DNA of 64,000 nt from Acanthacorydalis orientalis. Taxonomy: Eukaryota > Arthropoda > Insecta > Megaloptera > Corydalidae. Below the pieces are notes generated by a model. That model was not told the origin of the DNA. It saw only the letters and a program-made list of their open reading frames with translations, and made no database searches. Below, in pieces: positions 27,762 to 38,519 of this stretch. Position 1 is the first letter of the stretch. Each line of letters begins with the position of its first letter. The DNA lies in contig CM068313.1 in the NCBI GenBank assembly GCA_034766995.1, positions 22,740,012 through 22,804,011 of the forward strand, given 5' to 3'. The position numbers and the translations under genes are program-made.

Positions 27762-28054
27762 ATTATATCCACACAGGTAGTGTTATAAATGCGAATGCGT
27801 AATCCGGATGTTAAATTATACAAAACTGGGACTGAGATATAGAGCTTTAATTATTTGCTCTAGTAAGTTGTAAAGTTCAACTCGTTATACGAACAATTAT
27901 ATTTTTATTTGTACGCACTATAATGCGGTTCTTTTTTTATGATAATTATGTTTTAACTCTACATAAAATCATTTTCGTTTGTTATTTATAATTTTAGATA
28001 TGAGATAAAATGTACGACATATATTACACTCATGCACTGCATACTTTCATACAT

Positions 28055-28059
<5 letters not shown>

Positions 28060-28110
<51 letters not shown>
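28060..28110. repeat. (TA)n microsatellite
   Basis: TA tract of about 51 bases. Confidence 0.95.
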
Positions 28111-28116
<6 letters not shown>

Positions 28117-28501
28117 TTTATTTATTTATGAATGCCACACAACAGAATATTTTTTAAATAATAATAGTGATTTTATTTACATGTAAATAAGTTTCATGTA
28201 AATTTAATAAGAGTTTACAAACTACAATTAATTTTAAATATTAAAAACTTTCAGTCAAGAAAGTTTTTTTCACATCGTTTAACTATATTGTGCTCAATTT
28301 ACATACGATGATTTCTTTTGAGAAAGAGAATACAAAGAAAAATAATCACAGACGAATTGTATTTGAAAAATGGTAAAGTTTGTAAGATGTTTTAAAAAAT
28401 TATTTTTCTTTTATAGGATTTCTCTCTACAAACTTCTTATATCAATTTTACAATACGATAAAATAAGGTATAACAGTGCTCATCTCTCTCTCTCTATCTT
28501 T

Positions 28502-28509
<8 letters not shown>

Positions 28510-28581
<72 letters not shown>

Positions 28582-28584
28582 TAT
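28510..28584. repeat. Long (TA)n microsatellite with (CT)n flank
   Basis: About 75 bases of TA with one TG step, preceded by ctctctctctatc. Confidence 0.96.
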
Positions 28585-29300
28585 TGTTTTTAAAGAAATA
28601 TAATTTAATAAATTTAAGTTTGGATTTTATTGGAAAAACCGCAACACTAAATTCGATGAACACTTTTTGAAAAATATTTTTGTATAGTTGCTATTTTTAG
28701 CTCTTGTATTATTTAAAGTTTACTAATGGTGAACTGTAACATGTTTAGCGGCGGTGAAAATTTTATGCTTACTAATGGTACTTTTGGATGTATTGTGGTT
28801 ACTGAAATAGTGTTTTTGTTTCTTGATTATAATTTATAATTATACTGTCACATGTTCTTCTAAAAATATAAAAAAATAATAGTCCATTTTACTTTCATTT
28901 TGACAATATGAGTTAAAATATTTATATATTATTGTTATAAAAAATCTTTACTGGAATACTGGGAAGAATAAAAAATAATAACATGTTCTTGATAAATATA
29001 CGTACCTTGTGTTCATAAAACAATATTTTTAAATAAATTATAATTTTGTATTCGAATAAGATACTGCACAAGATATAAATGGCGAATATTTAAAGGGAAA
29101 ATGTTGAAATTTTTAAATTTAAAAAAATGATATATTTATGCACGTTGTAAAGCACAATGTTTAATTCTAAAACATAACGTTTTACGAGTTGTGTTAATTA
29201 TATTATTAAGTATTATAATTAATGTATCAAATTATTTTTTTTCTATAAGATTAAATAATAGTATTTTGTTTTATATACCTGTGTATCTCGATTTTAAATT

Positions 29301-29375
29301 GTTTTTTGTCCTTGAGATCACTATTTGAATTAATTACGGAAAAAAATTAAATGGCGATCTCAAGGCCAACAAAAC
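29301..29375. other. Long imperfect hairpin, pre-miRNA-like
   Basis: The left arm (TTGTCCTTGAGATCACTATT, from about 29306) pairs with the right arm (GCGATCTCAAGGCCAACAAA, from about 29354) over roughly 25-30 bp with a few symmetrical mismatches and a loop of about 15 bases. The total of about 75 nt suits a microRNA precursor. The plus-strand arm contains TGAGATCA, identical to the first eight bases of the bantam miRNA as I recall it, but the rest differs and bantam sits on the 3' arm. It could equally be a tiny palindromic transposon remnant. Confidence 0.35.
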
Positions 29376-29969
29376 ATAACTTGAAGATTAAATATATTTT
29401 CCTCTTTAATTATCGAGGAAAATTAATTTACTTTTTTGCAAAATTCAAAATATTACAATAATTATAAATTTTCAATTAATAATACAGCATATTAGACTAT
29501 GAAAACTGGCATAAAAAGCACAATTACGTGACATGCTACAAATAACCTGTCATTTATAAAGATTGACAGATATTCCACTAGGCGTTTTGTTTTCGCCACT
29601 CACAATCATTTCATATTTAAATTTAAAAAGTTAATTATACCCTTTGATTTTTGTAAGCACTAATATTTAATTTTGGAATTTATTCCGGTTGTTACAGAAT
29701 TATAATTTACTTTTCAGCGGATAATTTTGTCAGGATATATCTAAGTATTATAATATAAGATTTTTATTTTATAATCAGTCTTAAAACGATAGTAAGATTT
29801 TGAAATATATATTAAAAAAACAAATTAATAAATTGATAAACAATTCGACATTAATTAAATTCTACTTTTTCTGCAATAAAATATTAGTTTAGTTAGTTAG
29901 ATCATGAAGATAAATCTGAATAACAAATAATTTATTTTAAATAACATGTTAGGCATTCTTATTAAAAAT

Positions 29970-29972
<3 letters not shown>

Positions 29973-30018
<46 letters not shown>
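29973..30018. repeat. (TA)n microsatellite
   Basis: TA tract of about 46 bases. Confidence 0.95.
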
Positions 30019-30021
<3 letters not shown>

Positions 30022-30839
30022 AGAAACTCTAATAATACAACTATTATATTTTTAACAGTTGAACTTTAGAAGTTTTGAAAAAAAAAATAAAATTTAATTT
30101 GATTACAATAAAAAACGTGTATTCATAGATATTTATATAGAAATGTAACTCAATAAAAAGAAAATTGAATCACAGAATTTTTTATTTTTGTTTTGTTAAT
30201 ATAAATAATTCAATTAACTATGTTTTAAATAAATACATACATTGAAATTTTTATTCGTATTAACGAACAAAACATTTCATAGAAAAATCTGAAAATTAAA
30301 TCAATATTCATCTGAATTGTGAGATATAAAATTTAGTTTCCAGTATGTGTTTTGATGTTTACTCGTTTATATTTCTCGGTAAATAAGTGAAAACAAAAAA
30401 GATTGAAATCACATATGAGAGACATTTTGTGAAGGTAAAAATAAAAATACAAAAAGGTTTTCATAGAATTTTACCTGAGAAAATAAAAATATTACTCAAA
30501 TAGAAAATTGTTGTAAGAAATTTATCCATATATATATATAAATATATATATGTTGTTTTTAAACTTTTATAATAGTATTTTTAATAAGTTTTTTAAGATT
30601 TATTTCCATGTTTTAGAAGATAACTTAAATATGAAATAATGTAAAAGTAGAAAAAAATGTAATTGTAATTTATTAATTGTTAATAAATTGATTTATTTAG
30701 ACTTCAAGTTACATTTAAAAAAATTAAATAAAAAAGAATAAAATAACTGAAAAGTATAGGAATAGACATAAAAGTGAAAAATATTTTAAGTGGAGATAAA
30801 AACTATGATACAACAAATTCAAAACTGATTTACAAAAAA

Positions 30840-31045
30840 GTACCATTTTTCAGTGAAACGATATGTTGATAGCTATACGGAGCGTGGATGAGGAGTAGAT
30901 TTAAAGGGGTCATTTAAGATTATTTATATGTATCACATAAAGCCAGGGAAAAATGTCTATCGATATCAGAGCACTCAAGTCATCGAAACAGGCAATCACG
31001 GTAATGGAAATTTGTGGTAAATGACCAGGGACACATATTGGCTTT
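30840..31045. other. GC-richer non-coding island
   Basis: It includes gctatacggagcgtggatg and catcgaaacaggcaatcacg. No sustained frame. Possible conserved element. Confidence 0.3.
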
Positions 31046-31068
31046 ATGTATATATGTATGTACGTATG

Positions 31069-31112
<44 letters not shown>

Positions 31113-31294
31113 CACAGAAATAGGGAGGACATAGTTAGATTGCAAAGTAGAATGTTGTTCTGTTCTGATCAATACGAACATGATCGAGCTCTTCTATCAG
31201 AAATTTGTTTTAGTTTCGGAACTATGTCTTCATTTGTACATATTTATTCACAAATGTCTACGTTAATTTAAACAAACATTTATTCAAGCACATA

Positions 31295-31298
<4 letters not shown>

Positions 31299-31385
<87 letters not shown>
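31299..31385. repeat. Long compound (TA)n microsatellite
   Basis: About 87 bases of TA with one CACACA interruption. Confidence 0.96.
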
Positions 31386-31389
<4 letters not shown>

Positions 31390-32529
31390 AACAGTATTCA
31401 AAATGATAAAAACATTGAGAGACATGAATGTAAATTTACAAGTCAATTTTTTTATAGTAGGATAACAGTAGTTATAAAATTAAATATTTTAAAAATTATT
31501 CAAAAAGAATTAAAATACATTTTTCATTTCCAATTTCATACCAATTATATCATTCTGTTAATAAATTAATAAAATATTATATTTGATATTTTATTATTGA
31601 ATTGTTTTTATAAAATATAGTTATAGTATAAAAAACTTCTTAAAAATTTTTAGTATTTTAAAAATGTTTCCTGTTTAATATTTACTCCTCTAAGGCATGA
31701 ACAAAAAAATGTATAATATATATTAATTCATGTACGTATCATTTTAGATACAAAAATTCTTTTATTTTAAATTATTTTTTCAATTTCAATAAATCCTGCT
31801 TAAGGTCTGTCGTATATTAATATTTTTAAACAATAAAACTATGATTGGGTAACATTTCAGAAAGTAATAAATAAAACTGAAAATTGAAATGATAAATAAT
31901 ATAGTTTGTAAACGCACGAATATTTCAAATAGAATGTTAAATGAATTAAATTTCACTCAATATTTGTACGAACGAATTAAATAAATAACATCATGAAATT
32001 TTTGTTCTCAAAATAAATATATATTATTATTCATATTTTTTCAATAAAGAACTGTGTATATTTTTCATATAATGTACTAATAAATAAAGAAAATTCATGT
32101 CTAAAAGTCATTATATGAATCACTTAAGCTTATCGTTCTATAAAAAAGCTATTAAAGGTACGCATTTAACTTGCATTAACATAAATTTTCAAAAAGAACT
32201 ACAAACTTTGACCTTAACGCTGTTGACAGGATTGTAAATTCGTCATAAGCATTATAATTAAAATAAATATTAATTATGTCGTATCAACTTTATCAGTTCC
32301 TTATCATAAGTGAATATATTTATTAGCTGTGATCAATGTATGTGATATAAGTGAAAATATACCATGGAATGTAGTAACTAATGTAACATTTTACTAAGTT
32401 TTGATGTGGCTACATAAAGTTACAGAAATTAAAGCCTTGAATTCAAAGATAATAATACGTTAGTCTTACACCAGAATATTTAGCGAATATTTTATACAAT
32501 GTTGATGTACTAGAGATTAACATTATTTA
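31386..32529. other. AT-rich non-coding stretch
   Basis: Nothing was recognised in this stretch. Confidence 0.6.
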
Positions 32530-33076
32530 TTAGATTGGTAGGAAAATAATTGCGGTTTTTATTTTCTGACTCCTAACCTTAATTTTTTTCAATGAAAGTT
32601 AAATTTTATCATATTAATGTAATATCATTTTAAAGCGAATTTTTGATCTGTATTTTGGTAACATCGACTTTGGTCTTATTATTAATTTTGCTTCAAATTG
32701 GGCTATTGAATTAATGATGCAAAAAAAAACAATTAAGAGCAATTTTTGTACGAGTTCAAAACAGATGATAAAGCAGAAGAAACTGTTCATAAATTAAACG
32801 ATGCTTTTGGTGTGGGTACTGCTAAGAAACGTACGATGGTGGTTTCAAAAATTTCGTGCTGGGAACGAGAGCCTTGATGATGAAGGACGTCGGCGGTGTT
32901 CTTCAGTTCATAACGACCAAGTGAAGACGTTAGTTGAATCAGAACCACGCACAACAATTCGAGAGCTTGCACAAAAATTAAGTGTTACTTATACAACAGT
33001 TCTTAAAATAGCTAGCTAAGAAAAATATATATGAATTTGAAGGTCATAAACAGCAATTATTTTTCTACTAGCATAA
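32530..33076 (+). mobile_element. Internally deleted mariner, copy 2 of a 545 bp family
   Basis: A 547 bp element bounded by TTAGATTGGTAGGAAAATAA (then TTGCGGTT) at the left and a degenerate inverse at the right (cagcaattatttttctacta). It contains the transposase N-terminal domain and then jumps directly to the 3' terminal region; the catalytic core is absent. The break falls at the same place as in 20576-21119, and the following sequence (aatttgaaggtcataaac here, acatttaagtcataaacc there) is homologous. The two are therefore copies of a single non-autonomous derivative. Confidence 0.87.
32801..33019 (+). pseudogene. mariner transposase N-terminal fragment
   Basis: A 72-codon open piece of a mariner transposase DNA-binding domain. 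It shows WWFQKFRAGNESLDDEGRRR (typical of the linker after the first helix-turn-helix) followed by LVESEPRTTIRELAQKLSVT, which resembles the second helix-turn-helix. A frameshift separates it from upstream sequence that still reads EETVHKLNDAFG-like in another frame. It stops shortly after TTVLKIAS, where the deletion begins. Without the DDE core it cannot catalyse transposition; whether the DNA-binding half is expressed is unknown. Confidence 0.85.
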
Positions 33077-33667
33077 TAATTAATAAACAAAGCTCAGTTA
33101 AAACCATTGAATAAAAATTTGTCAGTCTCTAACATCTTCTTTTAAACGAATGCATGACAATTTTAATAGAGTGCTGCTAACCAGAAGAAAGTTAAACCAA
33201 AATTTTGAGTTTAATTTGTACCTAACTAGAGTAATTAAGAGATAAAGATGAAGCTCTTGAAAATGCTTTGTTTTATTCTGTTCTATAGAATTAATTTACC
33301 GTGACATTAATTTATTTGAAGTAGATTATAACTCATTTAAAAAAGTCTTAAATAGGTTTAAAGCCTCTTTTGCTATTTATTCTTAAATGCAGAAACAAAC
33401 ATTAATAATAGCTAATTTTTAGTTTAATTTCAAAAAAATACAGAAAAATTAAAAACATCCACATGTTATGTAACTGATGCTAAGAAGTAAAGACAGATAT
33501 AAATACACTCAGAGAGGATATTAAATGTAATGTTTTATTTCTGAAATGCAAAAATATTATATTTACAACATTATATTTCTTTAAAACGTACAACAATATT
33601 ATTTTTATTGTTTAAGTATTTGTGACTACTTATTTATTTATACTTACATACATGTCCCTAAATCTGA

Positions 33668-33702
33668 TATATATATATATATATATATATCTGTCCTAAA
33701 TA

Positions 33703-33755
<53 letters not shown>

Positions 33756-33760
33756 TATAT
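33668..33760. repeat. Duplicated unit with (TA)n tracts
   Basis: Two TA tracts separated by ctgtcctaaatatga. The same phrase, tgtccctaaatctga, precedes the first tract, so a short unit plus its TA tract has been duplicated in tandem. Confidence 0.85.
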
Positions 33761-34137
33761 GTATGCAAATTACAATAATACTTCAAACAAATCACATTGT
33801 ATATAAGAGTGATTCGAGTAGACTTTCTAATAAATTACGGCAAATTTGAAACGTAGGTCTTCACTTTATTACGTTTTTATTTCAATTTATTTAAATCTTC
33901 GTGGCGAAAATACCGAAACAAAATACTTCAAAAGAAGATAAACAAAAGTAAAAGTCACCGCAGTGAGGTATCTGAGAACACGTAATTGAATTTACGTGTT
34001 TTGAAGCCGATGTGTACGCCAGCATTTCATTAGTATAAAAGTGTGTTTTCTGGCTGCAATATACCCGTGCTTTGATGCTATTCGCTGAGAGATTGTTGAA
34101 ATTCTAGACGCAACAGAACGGAAGCGCTTATAAACAT

Positions 34138-34180
<43 letters not shown>

Positions 34181-34494
34181 AAATACAATATGAAGGTTTT
34201 CATATATAAGTATACACACATATCGAAGATGAAAGATTAAGACAATTTGAATGTATTCAAAAAAAAGTCAAAAATGGATTCAAGTATTATCAGAATATGC
34301 TATTTATTCTATAATTAATTATTCTTAAATATTATTCTTACTAAAGGGGTATTACGCGGATAAGAAAGGAAAAACATCGAAACACTATAATTATTTGTTG
34401 AGTTATTGTCTTGTTGCATTATTTTTTTAAAAAATCAAGGGATTTTATAATAATTCGTTAATAATAATAATTAACAGCAACTATACACACACAT

Positions 34495-34545
<51 letters not shown>

Positions 34546-35145
34546 GAAATCCCTGACAGATAATTTTATGCAATAAAGAATTAAAATAAATAATGTCAGT
34601 AACATCAGTTTATGTATTTATATCAGAGTTTTTCCTGTTTAAAATTTCATGAACTTTTATGAACAATATTAAGTAAGTTAAAAGTACATTTAATAAATAA
34701 TAATTATTTTAATACTTCCGTACGTCAAGAGAAAGTATTCTTTAAAAAAAAAAATAAAAAGAATTGAATTACAAGTTTAATATTTATTGAAATTTAATAT
34801 ACAATAAAAATTAAGATAGATTTATATATATATATATATATATATATGCATGCATATGCAAATAGAAAGTACAAATTATTTTTTAAAAATAGGATAACAC
34901 CAATCTTATGTAAACTAATCAATACTGTCTCTTTAATTCAAAATCCTGTCATAATAATTTAGATGCTGTAATATATTACTGTTTTAATGTATATTTTAAA
35001 TTTTCAGATAAATGAATTTAATAACAATAGATCGTGGTTTTTTGAAATAATATTCAGATTGAATATGATTGATATTATACCTATATTTAATATAATTTCG
35101 AAATAAATATACAATCAAATGTTTTATTCATTCTTTCTCTCTTTT

Positions 35146-35146
<1 letters not shown>

Positions 35147-35188
<42 letters not shown>

Positions 35189-35219
35189 ATATATATGTAT
35201 ATATATATATATATATACA
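35147..35219. repeat. Compound (TA)n microsatellite
   Basis: About 73 bases of TA with a few interruptions, followed by tatgtatgtatgta. Confidence 0.95.
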
Positions 35220-35519
35220 TATATGTATGTATGTATGTAATTAAAACATTCGTAACTGAAATAAAAATAATATAAACAGCGCTATGGTAAAAAAAAAACG
35301 CATGAGTCATAAATGTATAATCGTTTTATTTTTATTTTTAAGACAAAAGACCTCGTACTTAAAGATGACATTATGTTTTACTTTAAATAATACTTAGGTA
35401 ATGTATAAAAGACAATTCGTTTTCCATTATGATAATAATAATGTACATTTTAGAAATAATACTAAACAAAGTCGTCAATAATTAACAAACTTCTTATATC
35501 AAGCAAATTAGAGGCAGCT

Positions 35520-35990
35520 GTTAGTAAGTTAGCCATTAAAATATAAAAAAGGTCTCTTTCGAGAATAGACGACCATTTTCAGTACACCGTAGTAAAACAA
35601 AGTGACTATAAACATTTTAGCAAAGATGTGAGCAAAGCCCGTTGAAAATAAACAAAGCTTTTCTAGGCTTTTGTAAATGGAGCATTGTCAGAAATTCAGT
35701 TTTACAGCCAGCTACGTCATAAAAAGAGCACAAAACTTTTTATGAATACCCGTTTCGAAACAATTTGACAAGCCGTGATTGTCACTTGTTTCTCGCTACG
35801 CATTTGTTATTTTTTATTATTTTCACGCGTGATATCTATTCCTTGATATCTATGCACGTTTCGAACGAGGACGTCATACATACTCACACTCATTCCAAGT
35901 GTTGCGCACGACAAATACTTATAAATCGAAAATTAGTTTTCTCCTTCGTATACGGTCATTATTTCTCTTCTGAACGTACGCCACATACAT
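35520..35990. other. GC-richer non-coding island
   Basis: It contains cacgcgtgatatctattc followed by a repeated tgatatctat, and then gaacgaggacgtcatac. The open frame at 35765-35992 has no recognised motif. Possible conserved non-coding element. Confidence 0.3.
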
Positions 35991-36043
35991 AATTCAAAAT
36001 TATATGAACCTTCACCGAAAATTTATTTTCATATAATAAAAGC

Positions 36044-36045
<2 letters not shown>

Positions 36046-36074
<29 letters not shown>

Positions 36075-36083
36075 CACAAATTT

Positions 36084-36129
<46 letters not shown>
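36046..36129. repeat. (TA)n and (CA)n tracts
   Basis: A TA tract, a short spacer, a CA run at about 36085-36103, and another TA tract. Confidence 0.93.
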
Positions 36130-36132
<3 letters not shown>

Positions 36133-36674
36133 ATGTATATAATTTGAGAACAATATAAAATATAAATTAATATGTTTGGTAGTAAAGAACTATAAGTAAG
36201 TATGAACACATTATTCAGAATTAAAAAGTATTCAATATGACTGCTTGTATACGAATATTCATTAATTAAAATTTAATAATTAAAACCTTTTTATAATATT
36301 ACAATAATATAAATGAGATTGAATTATTAACCAATTTTTAATAATATTTAAAAAGGACAAATCACATTAAAATATGTTTTATTTTAAAATAAACATTTAA
36401 TTTTACATCAGTAATGATATGACATTAAAAAACAATTAAATAATGATACTAAATGAAACATGCTTTCTAAAAATAACTGTAAATAAGTTGCAAGTAACAC
36501 GTCCTGGGATGGAATATAAGAAAATTAAATACAATAATGTTATATTTTTATTAATAATTGTGATAAATAATATTAATAATTATTCATCATTCTATTTCCT
36601 GTATGCCTGTTAATCATAGTTATTGGGTTTGATACTTAAATTATATAAGATTTTATCTTATTTCCCTAGTAAGC

Positions 36675-36990
36675 CTTAACCTTATATGAATCTTATAAGG
36701 AACATGTACCTTAGATGTCGACGTGCCCTAAAACCCCAAAATCATCATCATAAGGAACATGTAAGTTCACCTTATATAAACCATATATTGTATGTATAAG
36801 GTGAGGGTCACTATCATCCATATATGGCCGTTAAGCCTATACAAAGCGTCTTTCATTACAGTATAAGGATTATATAAAGTCACTTTATATACCTTACAAG
36901 ATTAATATAAGGTAGGCATACGATGAAAATATAAGGATTATGATCCTCATATAGATTATATAAGGAATATCTAAAACCTTGTACGGAAGA
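36675..36990. repeat. Cluster of inverted TATAAGG motifs
   Basis: The hexamer ATAAGG or its complement occurs about nine times in about 320 bases, in both orientations. Pairs can form stems: TCACCTTATA and TATAAGGTGA at 36767-36803 are perfectly complementary, and TACCTTA and TAAGGTA flank a short loop near 36889-36913. The phrase ataaggaacatgta occurs twice, about 55 bases apart. No known element was recognised; it may be a decayed palindromic repeat or a regulatory cluster. Confidence 0.55.
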
Positions 36991-37300
36991 TATAATGTTG
37001 AGGATTATTAGAATTCTAGGTAAAAAATCTGTTAAATATGAAATACCTACTGAACATTTCTTTGGAGTTATTGAAAATTGATTTACTATTAACAAGTCTA
37101 TCATTTTTAACAAACGTAACTGTAAAATAATTTTTGCTGAGAAATATTTTTATTCGAGTCGTAAATGAATAAAAGTCTTAATATAAAAAAATAATTCACT
37201 ATTTATTTATTTTCTTAAACAGGAAAATAATTTACTTCAAATATACGAGATACACAATAAAGTGTATTAAATAAGCTTATCTTCTTAACAATAATGCAAA
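36991..37300. other. AT-rich non-coding stretch
   Basis: Nothing was recognised in this stretch. Confidence 0.6.
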
Positions 37301-37340
37301 CTGTATTGTCTGCTCGTTATCGACGAGCAGGACAATGCAG
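37301..37340. other. Compact GC-rich hairpin
   Basis: CTGTATTGTC then TGCTCGT pairs with ACGAGCA, then a bulged G, then GACAATGCAG. This gives about 17 bp with one G-T wobble and one bulge around the 5-base loop TATCG. It is unusually stable for this AT-rich region. It could be a structured RNA element or a remnant of an inverted repeat. Confidence 0.45.
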
Positions 37341-37614
37341 GTTTCATCACTCGTTCATAAATTTATAGCAGGTCAAGAGGATCACAGGTATAAAAAAAAC
37401 ATTAGTCTATTAAAAAAAATGATTGTAATAATATTTAATTTTATCTTGCATATATATGAAAGTTTTAAATATTTTATTTTTAGTATGAAATACAAGAACG
37501 ATAGGGTTGTTTTACAGTTTATTGGTTTATTTATTTGTTTATTTATTAATTAATTATATATACAATGCATAGCTTTTAAATTATTGAAAGAAAAAATATG
37601 TTATCATTATTAAT

Positions 37615-37622
<8 letters not shown>

Positions 37623-37671
<49 letters not shown>
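37623..37671. repeat. (TA)n microsatellite
   Basis: TA tract of about 49 bases. Confidence 0.95.
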
Positions 37672-37672
<1 letters not shown>

Positions 37673-38449
37673 TCTATTGCACGTATGTGTTTGGCAAGAT
37701 TTATTGTCTTTTTTAATATTAAATAATTCGCTGGATTTGATTATATATCTTTGTGTCATTAATATACAATTGTATAATTAAATTACTTAGTCATTTTCCT
37801 TAGTTTGGTTTCTTGTACACATATAATTCCATACACATATACACGTATTCACACACACACACATATATATATATACATACAAGTACGAACAAGTATACGT
37901 ACAGTTATATAACAGACTCATAATTTTGTTCACATCGTACGAGACCTCATAAAATAGAAAACCCTTAATCCATCCATAGGTTGTCAGCTTCATCCTACAG
38001 CTTATACATTTCAAATTGATTACTTTTTCACAGTTTCTGTCTCTTTTGTTATTTACGACGTAAGTTTTTGATATACTCACAAAAATGACATGAAAGTAGT
38101 TTTTACATACGATTTAAAAAAAATATTCTCGAGATTGTTATTTTTTATTCGTTCATTTAGTAATAAAATGCTTTATTTTTAGAATATACTGAAAAAATGA
38201 AAAAATAATATTCGCGTTATTTATTTATAAATTAATGATATGTATATATTTATCAAAATTAAACTGTGATCAATGCTCAAGAAGTTCAAAACTCAAGTGT
38301 TTTGAGATTAATGAGAAAAAAATTAAAGTAATGCTTTAAGATTAATTTTCATTATTGAAATGTATATAATAAAAAAATTATACAAAAATAAACATTTGTT
38401 TCGTATTAAGGTACAAGGTATTCATTTTTTAAATATAAAAAGTATTTGG
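37672..38449. other. AT-rich non-coding stretch
   Basis: A CA/TA run at about 37851-37876; otherwise nothing was recognised. Confidence 0.6.
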
Positions 38450-38519
38450 TTGGTAGAAAAATATATGCGGTTTGTGATATTAAAATTCATATGCGTTACT
38501 GCAATTATTTTCCTACCAA
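38450..38519. mobile_element. 70 bp end-to-end mariner remnant
   Basis: It begins TTGGTAGAAAAATATATGCG and ends tgcaattattttcctaccaa. These are the two terminal repeats of the 545 bp mariner family of 20576 and 32530, with almost everything between them gone. It is either an extreme internal deletion or a minimal MITE. Confidence 0.7.

Larger units (their letters stand above)
28585..30839. other. AT-rich non-coding stretch
   Basis: Apart from the hairpin at 29301-29375 and a (TA)n tract at 29973-30018, no feature was recognised. Confidence 0.6.
33077..35519. other. AT-rich stretch with TA tracts
   Basis: (TA)n tracts occur at 33668-33690, 33703-33760, 34149-34172, 34499-34540, 34824-34847 and 35147-35219. 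No gene was recognised. Confidence 0.65.

Noticed and set aside
33992..34219. 75-codon minus-strand frame with some Arg/Ser content
   Set aside because: Part of it is TA-driven, and the remainder has no recognised domain or splice signals.
37787..38080. 97-codon minus-strand frame with several Cys and Tyr
   Set aside because: The Cys and Val run comes from a CA/TA repeat at 37851-37876, and the rest shows no motif.
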